A stretch of DNA of 64,000 bases from Clostridiales bacterium (GTDB lineage: Bacteria; Bacillota; Clostridia; Christensenellales; DTU072), in assembly GCA_012838805.1 (NCBI GenBank), contig DUON01000010.1, positions 65,072 through 129,071 of the forward strand. Reading direction: 5' to 3'. Position 1 is the stretch's first letter. Every line of letters starts with the position of its first letter. A model generated the notes under the pieces. It did not search any database. It had not been told where the DNA came from and saw only the letters and a list, made by a program, of their open reading frames with translations. The position numbers were made by a program, and so were the translations under genes. Below, piece after piece: positions 1 through 8,110 of the stretch.

Positions 1-992
1 ACATAGGCAACGGTCAGCCTTGGGACTTGGACAGAATAGACGGCGGCGCTTTCATTCTTCCGCCTTTTCAAAGGGCAAAGAGCGGTGAATGGTACAAGGG
101 CACGGCGAACGCCATATATCAGAACATAGATTTCATAGACCGATACAACCCACAATATGTTCTTATACTATCGGGCGACCATATCTATAAAATGGATTAT
201 TCCAAGATGATAAAAGCCCATAAGGAAAATCAAGCCGACTGCACTATCGCCGTTTTGGATGTGCCGATTGAAGAAGCTTCAAGGTTCGGCATTATGAACA
301 CCCATGAAAACCAGCAAATCTATGAATTTGAAGAAAAGCCAAAAGAACCCAAATCCACAAAAGCTTCTATGGGAATATATGTATTCACTTGGGAGAAGCT
401 TAGGGATTACCTAATAATGGACGAAAATGACAAGTCCAGTTCAAACGACTTCGGCAAAAATATCATACCGCTTATGCTCAAAGACAACCAGAGGATGTTC
501 GCGTATGAGTTCAAGGGATATTGGAAAGATGTGGGCACGATTAGTTCTCTTTGGGAATCCAATATGGACATTTTGACGCGTGCAAGCGGGCTTAACCTAA
601 ACGACCCGAACTGGAAGATTTATTCCCGAAACCCCGCTCTGCCCCCGCACTACATCCACCCCGACGCTGTTGTTAAAAACTCCATAATAAGCGAGGGCTG
701 CGAGATTAAAGGAACGGTTGTGAACTCAATTATTTTCAGCGGTGCTAAAGTGGACAGCTCCGCGGAAATCATAGATTCTTTAATTTTGCCGGGAGCTGTT
801 ATCGGCGAAGGGGCGAGAATAAGTCATTCCATAATCGGATGGGACTCTGAAATTGGCGACAATGCCATTATCGGCACCAAACAGAAATCACCCATAAACG
901 GGGAATGGAAAATCGCCGTAGTAGGTCCCAATACCAAAATGGAAGCGGATTCTATCCTAAAAGCGGGAGAAATGGTAGGAGGTAATCAATAA
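1..992 (+). CDS. glgC: glucose-1-phosphate adenylyltransferase, catalytic subunit (5' partial)
   Basis: This gene makes ADP-glucose from glucose-1-phosphate and ATP, the committed step of bacterial glycogen synthesis. The reading frame is open to the left edge: the first complete codon is at position 3 and the first residues ([11 protein letters not shown]) match the interior of GlgC, so roughly the first quarter is missing. Visible are the nucleotidyltransferase part with [11 protein letters not shown], the sugar-binding FEEKPKEPK stretch and [15 protein letters not shown], followed by a C-terminal left-handed beta-helix of hexapeptide repeats. The stop codon shares one base with the glgD start (TAATG), so the two are translationally coupled. 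GlgC is the catalytic partner of GlgD in Bacillota. The apparent TTG start at position 27 is only an in-frame Leu codon, not a true start. Confidence 0.96.
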   Translation, partial: IGNGQPWDLDRIDGGAFILPPFQRAKSGEWYKGTANAIYQNIDFIDRYNPQYVLILSGDHIYKMDYSKMIKAHKENQADCTIAVLDVPIEEASRFGIMNTHENQQIYEFEEKPKEPKSTKASMGIYVFTWEKLRDYLIMDENDKSSSNDFGKNIIPLMLKDNQRMFAYEFKGYWKDVGTISSLWESNMDILTRASGLNLNDPNWKIYSRNPALPPHYIHPDAVVKNSIISEGCEIKGTVVNSIIFSGAKVDSSAEIIDSLILPGAVIGEGARISHSIIGWDSEIGDNAIIGTKQKSPINGEWKIAVVGPNTKMEADSILKAGEMVGGNQ

Positions 993-2107
993 TGAATAAG
1001 ATGATGATGAGCGTACTCTTTGCTTCCGGCAACGAGAGCAAACTCAATGAACTCACTCTGCACAGAACAACGGCGTCTTTGCCTTTCGGCGGAAGATATA
1101 GACTTATAGACTTCGCCTTGTCCAATATGGTTAATTCGGGAATCACGACCATAGGTCTTGTGACAAGAAGCAATTATTCCTCCCTTATGGACCATATCCG
1201 CATGGGTAGAGACTGGGACTTAAACAGAAAAAACAGCGGTATAGCCGTATTCCCTCCCTTTGTTTTGGGTTCGTCAAGAGAAATCTATAAAGGCAAAATT
1301 GAAGCTTTGCACACAATTTTGAATTTTTTGACAAGGGCAAAGGAAGACTATGTGGTTATCTCAAACTGCAACATAGCCGCAAATGTCAATTTCTCCGAAA
1401 TATTAGAAACCCATTTGGAAACCGAGGCGGATATAACGGTGCTTTGCAAGGAGGGAAAGACGACCACCTCAAGGCGTTTGGTATTGAATAAAGATTCCAA
1501 TAATATAATAAGGGATATGTACATTTCCGAAAGCTCAAGTTCGGATTCCAAGCTGATAAGCCTGAACGCTTATATTATTCAAAAAGAAAAGCTTGTCGAG
1601 CTTGTCAAAAGCGCTTATGCCAGAGGGCTTGTAGACTTTGAAAAGGACATACTATTTAAGATAGTGGACAAAGGAAAGATATACGCTTATGAAGTCGAAG
1701 GCTACGCTTCCATTATCGACGACATAAAGACCTATTATGGCGAGAGCATGAAATTATTGAACCCTGAAGTCAGAAATCATCTCTTTAACGGGTACAGTAA
1801 GATTTACACAAAGGTAAAGGACAGTGTGCCCACCACATATCTTGACAATGCGGATGTTAAGAACTCTCTTATAGCCGACGGATGCGTAATAGACGGAAAG
1901 GTAGAAAATAGCATATTGTTTAGGAATGTCACGGTGGAGAAAGGCGCTGTCGTCAAGAACTCCATTCTTATGGAAAATTGTGCGGTGCAAAAAGACGCAT
2001 CCTTGCAGTATGCGATAACAGACAAGGATGTTACGATAAGCGAGAATAGGAAGATATCGGGATTTATTACCTATCCCATAGTTATTGTCAAAGGCAAAAC
2101 CGTTTAG
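992..2107 (+). CDS. glgD: glucose-1-phosphate adenylyltransferase regulatory subunit GlgD
   Basis: This is a paralogue of GlgC of about 371 residues. It keeps the overall fold (SLPFGGRYRLIDFALSNMVNSG near residues 30-50 and a C-terminal beta-helix with repeated VxNSI motifs), but its N-terminal nucleotide-binding loop is degenerate: the GGxGTRL signature of GlgC is replaced by SGNESKLNEL. That is the known hallmark of GlgD, the non-catalytic or weakly catalytic subunit that tunes activity of the heteromeric enzyme in Bacillota. The start at 992 has AGGAGG upstream at 977-982 and overlaps the glgC stop by one base. glgA follows 16 nt downstream, so this is one operon. Confidence 0.95.
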   Translation: MNKMMMSVLFASGNESKLNELTLHRTTASLPFGGRYRLIDFALSNMVNSGITTIGLVTRSNYSSLMDHIRMGRDWDLNRKNSGIAVFPPFVLGSSREIYKGKIEALHTILNFLTRAKEDYVVISNCNIAANVNFSEILETHLETEADITVLCKEGKTTTSRRLVLNKDSNNIIRDMYISESSSSDSKLISLNAYIIQKEKLVELVKSAYARGLVDFEKDILFKIVDKGKIYAYEVEGYASIIDDIKTYYGESMKLLNPEVRNHLFNGYSKIYTKVKDSVPTTYLDNADVKNSLIADGCVIDGKVENSILFRNVTVEKGAVVKNSILMENCAVQKDASLQYAITDKDVTISENRKISGFITYPIVIVKGKTV

Positions 2108-2123
2108 GTATCGGAGGTAAAAA

Positions 2124-3539
2124 ATGAGAATACTTTTTGCAACAAGCGAGGCGGAGCCCTTTATCAGAACGGGAGGGCTTGGAGATGTAAGCGCAGCTTT
2201 GCCCGCGGCCATCGCCAAAGAAGGTCATGATATAAGGGTTATTATGCCCCTTTATGAAAGAGTGCCTATGAAGTATCGGCAGACTATGGAGTTTGTGGGA
2301 AGCACAATAGTCAATTTAGGGTGGCGGCAGCAGTACGCCGGGGTGTTTTATCAAAACTTAAACGGCGTGAAATTCTATTTTATAGACAATGAATTTTATT
2401 TCAAAAGGCAGGGGCTTTATGGTCATTTTGACGACGGGGAGAGGTTTGCCTTTTTCTCAAGGGCGGTTTTGGAAGTGCTGCCTTTGATGAAATTCCAACC
2501 CGATGTCATTCACTGCAACGACTGGCAGACGGGGCTTACTCCCGTTATGCTGGATTGTTTTTATAGGCAAAAAGAAGGATACAAGTCCATAAAAACAGTC
2601 ATGACCATACACAATATCCAATTCCAAGGCAATATGAGCAAAAATTGCATATCAGATGTGTTCGGCATTCCCGAAAGCCACAAAAGCATTGTTGAATACA
2701 ACAACGACGCAAATATGCTCAAAGCCGGTATCGAATCCGCCAATGTGGTCAGTACGGTGTCAGAAACATACGCAAAGGAAATTTTAGACCCGTTCTATGC
2801 CTATGGACTCGAAGACATCTTGCAAAAGAGAAGCTATAAAATAAAAGGTATCGTCAACGGCATAGATACCGACATGTACAATCCTTTGAAAGATATCGCC
2901 CTTTTCCAGAAGTATTCAGTAAAGAGCATCTCCCGCAAGAAAGCCAACAAGAAAGGACTTCAAGAAATGCTCAATCTCCGCGTAGGGGACAACGCTGTTA
3001 TTGGCATGGTGACAAGGCTCACAGGTCAAAAAGGGCTGGATTTGGTCATGGAAGTTCTGGAAGAAATTTTGAATATGAACTTGCAAATGGTCGTCTTGGG
3101 CACAGGGGATTGGAAATACGAAAACGGGCTTCAGGAGATAGCCAAGAGATACAGCAATAAGCTATCGGTTATCATCAATTTTTCCAAGGATATAGCCTCA
3201 AAAATATATGCGGGCAGCGATATGTTCCTTATGCCCTCCAAGTTTGAGCCCTGCGGTCTAAGCCAGCTCATAGCCATGAGATACGGCAGTCTTCCCATAG
3301 TTCGTGAGACCGGCGGCTTGAAAGATACAGTAATGCCCTACAATCCCCAAACCCAAAAAGGAACGGGCTTTACATTCAAAACTTATGACGCCTACGATAT
3401 GCTTGACGCCATAAAAAGAGCCTTGGCTCTCTACCAAGACAAAGATAAATGGCAGAATTTAATTAAAAACGCTATGGAAAAAGATTATTCTTGGAAAGAA
3501 CAGGCGAAAAAATACATTGAAATGTATAAAAATCTGTAA
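2124..3539 (+). CDS. glgA: glycogen synthase (ADP-glucose, GT5)
   Basis: GlgA transfers glucose from ADP-glucose to the non-reducing end of alpha-1,4-glucan. Its 471 residues are close to the usual length of about 477. The N-terminal GT5 domain begins ILFATSEAEPF and contains the nucleotide-sugar loop RTGGLGDVSAALP at residues 15-27. The usual KTGGL has Arg in place of Lys at position 15, a conservative variation. DVIHCNDWQTGL and MTIHNIQFQG follow, and the C-terminal half has KFEPCGLSQLIAMRYG at about 372 with RETGGLKDTV after it. The start has GGAGG at 2114-2118. It lies 16 nt after glgD and is clearly part of the same transcript. Confidence 0.96.
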   Translation: MRILFATSEAEPFIRTGGLGDVSAALPAAIAKEGHDIRVIMPLYERVPMKYRQTMEFVGSTIVNLGWRQQYAGVFYQNLNGVKFYFIDNEFYFKRQGLYGHFDDGERFAFFSRAVLEVLPLMKFQPDVIHCNDWQTGLTPVMLDCFYRQKEGYKSIKTVMTIHNIQFQGNMSKNCISDVFGIPESHKSIVEYNNDANMLKAGIESANVVSTVSETYAKEILDPFYAYGLEDILQKRSYKIKGIVNGIDTDMYNPLKDIALFQKYSVKSISRKKANKKGLQEMLNLRVGDNAVIGMVTRLTGQKGLDLVMEVLEEILNMNLQMVVLGTGDWKYENGLQEIAKRYSNKLSVIINFSKDIASKIYAGSDMFLMPSKFEPCGLSQLIAMRYGSLPIVRETGGLKDTVMPYNPQTQKGTGFTFKTYDAYDMLDAIKRALALYQDKDKWQNLIKNAMEKDYSWKEQAKKYIEMYKNL

Positions 3540-3567
3540 AAGATTTTTTTAGAGTCTATCGAATAAT

Positions 3568-3596
3568 TTGACAAATCCATACATAAATAATAAACT
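3568..3596 (+). promoter_or_regulatory. predicted sigma-A promoter for glgP and the amylase gene
   Basis: TTGACA at 3568-3573 is followed 17 bp later by TAAACT at 3591-3596. The site lies in the only sizeable gap of the glycogen cluster (3540-3666), so the degradative half (glgP, amylase) can probably be transcribed separately from the biosynthetic half. The -10 is only a 4/6 match. No intrinsic terminator was seen after glgA, so read-through from the upstream genes is also possible. Confidence 0.5.
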
Positions 3597-3630
3597 TTTA
3601 TTTATGTGTAGATAAGTTGTATCACACATA
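3581..3630. repeat. two overlapping inverted repeats at the glgP promoter
   Basis: ACATAAATA at 3581-3589 is inverted as TATTTATGT at 3599-3607, spanning the predicted -10 at 3591-3596. A second pair, TATGTGT at 3603-3609 and ACACATA at 3624-3630, lies just downstream of the expected start of transcription. They could be a repressor operator or a 5' leader hairpin. AT-rich sequence gives such repeats by chance fairly often. Confidence 0.4.
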
Positions 3631-3666
3631 GATAAACAAATGATTATATTACCTATGAGGAGTTTT

Positions 3667-6081
3667 ATGATAGAAAAAAAAGAATTAAAAGAGCTTATTG
3701 AGCTTAAACTTGCGAAGATGTTCGGCGTAAAATATGAGGACGCCAGCAAAAATGTCATGTATAGGGCGCTTTGCCTTACTATAAAAGACCTCTTAACACA
3801 AAAAAGGCTTGAATTCAAGAAAAAAGTCAGAGAGCAAGGGCTTAAGCAAGTATATTATATGTCCATGGAATTCTTGCTTGGTCGCTCTTTAAGAAATCAC
3901 CTCTATAACAGCGGAATTTTGGAAATGACCAAAGAGACCCTGAACGAAATGGGGTTTAATTTTGAAGAAATTATGGAAATCGAGCCTGATGCGGGGCTTG
4001 GGAACGGAGGACTGGGACGGCTTGCCGCCGCATACTTAGACTCCTTGACATCATTGGGATATCCCGCAAGCGGTTTCTCCATAAGATATGATTATGGAAT
4101 CTTTAAACAAAAGATTGTGGACGGCTGGCAAATGGAACTGCCCGACGACTGGCTGACCAACGGCGATGTATGGCTTAATCAAAGAGAGGAAGATTCCTTT
4201 GAGGTCAAGTTCGGCGGTCAAATAAAAGAGTACTGGCAAGATGACAAATTAAAGATAGAGCATATAAACCATACCACCATAATAGCCGTACCTTATGATA
4301 TGAACATAAGCGGATATAACAATCAAGCGGTCAACACCATAAGATTGTGGTCTGCAAGAGCGCCTTTGGGCTTTGATATGAGCCTCTTTTCAAGGGGAGA
4401 ATATGTCAAGGCTATTGAAGCAAAAGCTATGGCTGAGGCGATATCCAAAGTGCTTTATCCCGCGGACAACCATTATGAGGGCAAGTCCTTAAGGTTAAGA
4501 CAACAGTATTTCTTTGTCTCCGCATCCATTCAAAGCATAATAAAACACCATTTGAAGTATAACCCCAGTCTTGACAATTTCTCTGAAAAAGTCGCCATTC
4601 ACATAAACGACACTCATCCCACCCTTTGCATTCCTGAGCTTATGAGAATCTTGCTTGATGAATACGGTTACAGCTGGGACAGCGCTTGGAGAATAGTCAC
4701 TCAAACCGTATCTTATACCAACCATACAATAATGCAGGAAGCTTTGGAGACATGGCCGCAGGACTTATTCAAAAACCTTTTGCCGAGAATCTATCAGATT
4801 GTGCATGAAATAAATCAAAGGTTTTGTGCGGATCTATGGACTGTATTCCCCAACGATTGGGAAAAGATATCCAAAAACGCTATTATGGGGCACGACCAAA
4901 TCAGAATGGCGAACTTATGCCTTGCCGCAGCTCATACTGTCAACGGCGTATCACAGCTTCACAGCAACATCTTGAAAGAAGATGTCTTTTCCGACTACTA
5001 TAAGATGATGCCGCATAAGTTCACCAATGTCACAAACGGCATAACCCATAGAAGGTGGCTTGCCGAAGCCAATCCCCTGCTTACTGACTTATTAAAAGAA
5101 CTTATCGGCGACGGTTTTTTAAGTGACGCCAATCAGTTGGAAAAATTCGCCGATTGTCAAAACGATAGAGGCGTTATTGACAGGCTCTTTGAAATCCGAA
5201 AAGAAAACAAGAAAAGGCTTGCTGAGCATATCTTAAAAAATAATTGTGTATCCGTCAGTGCGGATAGCATATTCGATGTTCAGATAAAAAGGCTTCACGA
5301 ATACAAGAGACAGCTCTTGAACGCCTTCCATATCTTGGACCTATATTATAGATTGAAAGCAAACCCCAATTTGGACATAACCCCCAGAGTCTTTATCTTC
5401 GGAGCCAAGGCAGCGTCCAGCTATTTTATGGCGAAAGAAATCATAAGGCTTATTTATAACATGGGTCTTGTCATCAACAACGACAAAAGTATACAAGACA
5501 AAATTAAGGTTGTGTTCTTAGAAAATTATAATGTGTCCTTGGCCGAATTGATAATCCCCGCCGCCGATGTCAGCGAACAGATAAGCACGGCGGGAAAGGA
5601 AGCTTCCGGCACCGGCAATATGAAGTTTATGATAAACGGTGCGGTGACGATAGGCACAATGGACGGAGCCAATGTGGAAATCCACCAAAGAGTAATGGAT
5701 GAGAACATCTTTATCTTCGGGCTTTTGAAAAATGAAGTGGCTGAGCTTTGGAAAAAAGGCTATCATCCCACATTATATTACACAAACGACAAGAGAATAA
5801 AAAAGATAATAGACAGCTTAAGAGCGGGCATAAACCAGCAACCTTTCGGCGAGATAGCCGATTCCCTGATAACCGGACGGGGAGGGCTTGCCGACCCTTA
5901 TATGGTGCTTGCCGACTTTGACAGTTATGTCAAAGCGCAGAACCAAGTGGACAAGGCCTACAAAGATAAATACCGCTGGGGAAGAATGAGCGTAATAAAC
6001 ACCGCGAAAGCCGGTTTCTTCGCCGCAGACAGAAGCGTGGAGGAATATGCTGAAAGGATTTGGAATATCAAAAAAATCTAA
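3667..6081 (+). CDS. glgP: glycogen/alpha-glucan phosphorylase (GT35)
   Basis: This enzyme phosphorolyses alpha-1,4-glucan to glucose-1-phosphate with pyridoxal phosphate. The PLP-anchoring lysine is Lys653 in EASGTGNMKFMING. Also visible are the N-terminal YYMSMEFLLGRSLRNHL and EPDAGLGNGGLGRLAAAYLDS, and in the middle HINDTHPTLCIPELMR and NVTNGITHRRWL, all classic phosphorylase motifs. The start chosen is ATG 3667, which has GAGG about six bases upstream. An in-frame ATG at 3640 has no ribosome site. The protein is then 804 residues, a normal length. The 3' end overlaps the next gene by 35 bp. Together with glgC, glgD and glgA it allows both storage and release of glucose. Confidence 0.96.
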   Translation: MIEKKELKELIELKLAKMFGVKYEDASKNVMYRALCLTIKDLLTQKRLEFKKKVREQGLKQVYYMSMEFLLGRSLRNHLYNSGILEMTKETLNEMGFNFEEIMEIEPDAGLGNGGLGRLAAAYLDSLTSLGYPASGFSIRYDYGIFKQKIVDGWQMELPDDWLTNGDVWLNQREEDSFEVKFGGQIKEYWQDDKLKIEHINHTTIIAVPYDMNISGYNNQAVNTIRLWSARAPLGFDMSLFSRGEYVKAIEAKAMAEAISKVLYPADNHYEGKSLRLRQQYFFVSASIQSIIKHHLKYNPSLDNFSEKVAIHINDTHPTLCIPELMRILLDEYGYSWDSAWRIVTQTVSYTNHTIMQEALETWPQDLFKNLLPRIYQIVHEINQRFCADLWTVFPNDWEKISKNAIMGHDQIRMANLCLAAAHTVNGVSQLHSNILKEDVFSDYYKMMPHKFTNVTNGITHRRWLAEANPLLTDLLKELIGDGFLSDANQLEKFADCQNDRGVIDRLFEIRKENKKRLAEHILKNNCVSVSADSIFDVQIKRLHEYKRQLLNAFHILDLYYRLKANPNLDITPRVFIFGAKAASSYFMAKEIIRLIYNMGLVINNDKSIQDKIKVVFLENYNVSLAELIIPAADVSEQISTAGKEASGTGNMKFMINGAVTIGTMDGANVEIHQRVMDENIFIFGLLKNEVAELWKKGYHPTLYYTNDKRIKKIIDSLRAGINQQPFGEIADSLITGRGGLADPYMVLADFDSYVKAQNQVDKAYKDKYRWGRMSVINTAKAGFFAADRSVEEYAERIWNIKKI

Positions 6082-7894
6082 CTCAACCCTGTTGTTTTGT
6101 TCAAGAGACAAAAAATATAAAACTCCCTTTGGAGCGGCAAGCTCCGACGAACTAATAAAGATTACTTTTCCGATAAAAAAAAGCTATTTAGCCGAGAAAG
6201 TATACTTGGTCTTAAGAAAGGGAGACAAGAGCAAAAAACTCTCTCTTGAAAAAAAAGAGTGTGTGGACGGCTATGATGTCTTCTACATAGAGTTTTCTAT
6301 AAATGAAAGCGGCACATATTTTTATCGCTTTGAAATTAAAAGAAACAATCTGTTGAGCTTTGTGGGGAAAGGCGAAAACGGGTGCGCTAAAATAAGGGAT
6401 TGGCTGCCTGAATGGCAACTTTCGGTATATGACAGCGGTTATCAGACTCCCTCTTTTCAGAACGGGGGCATAATTTATCATATATTTGTTGACCGTTTCG
6501 CTAAAAAAAATCAGTTCAGAAAACCCCGTTATGGCGTTATGAAAGAATGGCATGAGGATGTGACCATAGTCGACAGCGACGGGGTTTATAGAGCCAACGA
6601 CTTTTTTGGCGGGAATTTACAAGGCATAATCTCCAAACTTGATTATCTCAAAAGTCTGGGAGTGACCATGATGTATCTCTCCCCTATTTTCGAATCTTCA
6701 AGCAACCATAGATACGACACAGGCGACTACTCCAAGATAGACCCTCTTCTTGGCGACAAAAAGGATTTTGAGGAGCTTATAAAAAAGGCGGAAGAAAAAG
6801 GCATCTCCATTATGCTGGACGGAGTTTTTAATCATACGGGAGCGGACAGCCTTTACTTTAATAAGTTCAACCATTATCCGTCTTTGGGCGCCTATCAGTC
6901 CAAAGAAAGCCCGTATTATGAATGGTATACATTTTATCGCTATCCCGACAAATATCATTGTTGGTGGGGCATAACCGTCGTGCCTACGGTATCCCGAAGC
7001 GCCGTCGGATATCAAAATATGATTGCGGGCAAAGGCGGCATTTTGGAGAAATGGACAAAAAAAGGCGTAAAAGGCTGGCGGCTGGATGTGGTGGACGAAT
7101 TGTCCAGCGAATTTATTGAGAAGATAAGGTCTGCAATAAAGAAAGCCGACAAAGACGCTTTGGTGATAGGTGAAGTGTGGGAAGACGCCAGCACCAAGCA
7201 CAGCTATGGTGAAAAGAGGAAATACTTCAGAGGTTCGCAGCTGGACGGGGTTACGAATTACCCTTTCAAGGAAGCTATTTTAGATTATATAAACAACCTG
7301 AATGAAAAAAGCTTCTTGGAAAAGGTGATGAGCATTTGCGAAAACTATCCAAAAAAAAGCCTTAACAACTGCATGACGCTCATAGGCTCTCATGACACCG
7401 TAAGAGTGCTTAACGCCCTCGCCCAAGTATCGGTCAATAACCCCACAAAACAGTTCAGAAAAGAATATCGCTTAAGCCCTGAAGAATATAATAATGCAAG
7501 AAAAAAACTTTTACTTGCAAGCGCTATTCAGTATTTTCTTCCGGGGATACCCACGATATATTACGGAGATGAAATAGGCATGCAGGGCTTTGAAGACCCC
7601 TTGAATCGAAGACCATTTGACTTTGAAAAGAGAGATGATATTATATTAAGCCATTATATAAAATTAGGCGATATTCGCTATAAAAATAGAGAGCTTTTTA
7701 CAGACCTTTTTGATGTTTTGGCTTTAGATGAAAAAATACTTTTCATAAAAAGAGGACATCTCACCCTGATTGTCAACCCTACAAGAGAAGACTACGACCT
7801 AAAAGGTGTATATTTTGACCTATTAAGTGAGAATGAAAGGTCCAAGCTCTTGCCCCTTTCGGCGGTTATTCTCAATAACTATGACAAGCTCTAA
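6047..7894 (+). CDS. GH13 alpha-amylase family enzyme (neopullulanase/cyclomaltodextrinase-like)
   Basis: This is a 615-residue alpha-glucan hydrolase of the GH13 family. An N-terminal beta-sandwich region (about 1-130) precedes the (beta/alpha)8 barrel, which starts at IIYHIFVDRFAKK. The four conserved regions are present: DGVFNHTG at about 256-263, GWRLDVVDE with the nucleophile Asp at about 343-351, VIGEVWE with the acid/base Glu at about 372-378, and GSHDT at about 446-450. There is no secretion signal, so it probably acts inside the cell on maltodextrins or on branches left by phosphorylase. The start has GGAGG just upstream, within the end of glgP, giving tight translational coupling. 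The precise specificity cannot be told from sequence alone. Confidence 0.9.
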   Translation: MLKGFGISKKSNSTLLFCSRDKKYKTPFGAASSDELIKITFPIKKSYLAEKVYLVLRKGDKSKKLSLEKKECVDGYDVFYIEFSINESGTYFYRFEIKRNNLLSFVGKGENGCAKIRDWLPEWQLSVYDSGYQTPSFQNGGIIYHIFVDRFAKKNQFRKPRYGVMKEWHEDVTIVDSDGVYRANDFFGGNLQGIISKLDYLKSLGVTMMYLSPIFESSSNHRYDTGDYSKIDPLLGDKKDFEELIKKAEEKGISIMLDGVFNHTGADSLYFNKFNHYPSLGAYQSKESPYYEWYTFYRYPDKYHCWWGITVVPTVSRSAVGYQNMIAGKGGILEKWTKKGVKGWRLDVVDELSSEFIEKIRSAIKKADKDALVIGEVWEDASTKHSYGEKRKYFRGSQLDGVTNYPFKEAILDYINNLNEKSFLEKVMSICENYPKKSLNNCMTLIGSHDTVRVLNALAQVSVNNPTKQFRKEYRLSPEEYNNARKKLLLASAIQYFLPGIPTIYYGDEIGMQGFEDPLNRRPFDFEKRDDIILSHYIKLGDIRYKNRELFTDLFDVLALDEKILFIKRGHLTLIVNPTREDYDLKGVYFDLLSENERSKLLPLSAVILNNYDKL

Positions 7895-7897
7895 GGG

Positions 7898-8110
7898 CTA
7901 TTTGTCCCTAATAGATAGGACTTTATATCCCGCATTCTCCACTTTCTCTTGAATATCCTGGTCTTTTATATCCATATTGGACTTTATTATAGCGTGACCT
8001 TTTTTAAGGTTTACTTTTACTTTCAACCCCTCAATCTCATTGAGAGCCTCATATACTCTTTTTACGCAATGAGCGCAGCTCATGCCCCCAATCTCCACAA
8101 TCTTTTTCAT
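7898..8110 (-). CDS. copZ: copper chaperone, single heavy-metal-associated domain (CopZ-like)
   Basis: This 70-residue protein is a single ferredoxin-like HMA domain with the Cu(I)-binding motif GMSCAHC at residues 8-14. CopZ proteins carry Cu(I) in the cytoplasm and deliver it to CopA. Its start overlaps the copA stop codon (ATGA at 8107-8110), so both are translated from one message. It is convergent with the amylase gene, leaving only three bases between the two stop codons. Confidence 0.93.
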   Translation of the reverse strand: MKKIVEIGGMSCAHCVKRVYEALNEIEGLKVKVNLKKGHAIIKSNMDIKDQDIQEKVENAGYKVLSIRDK

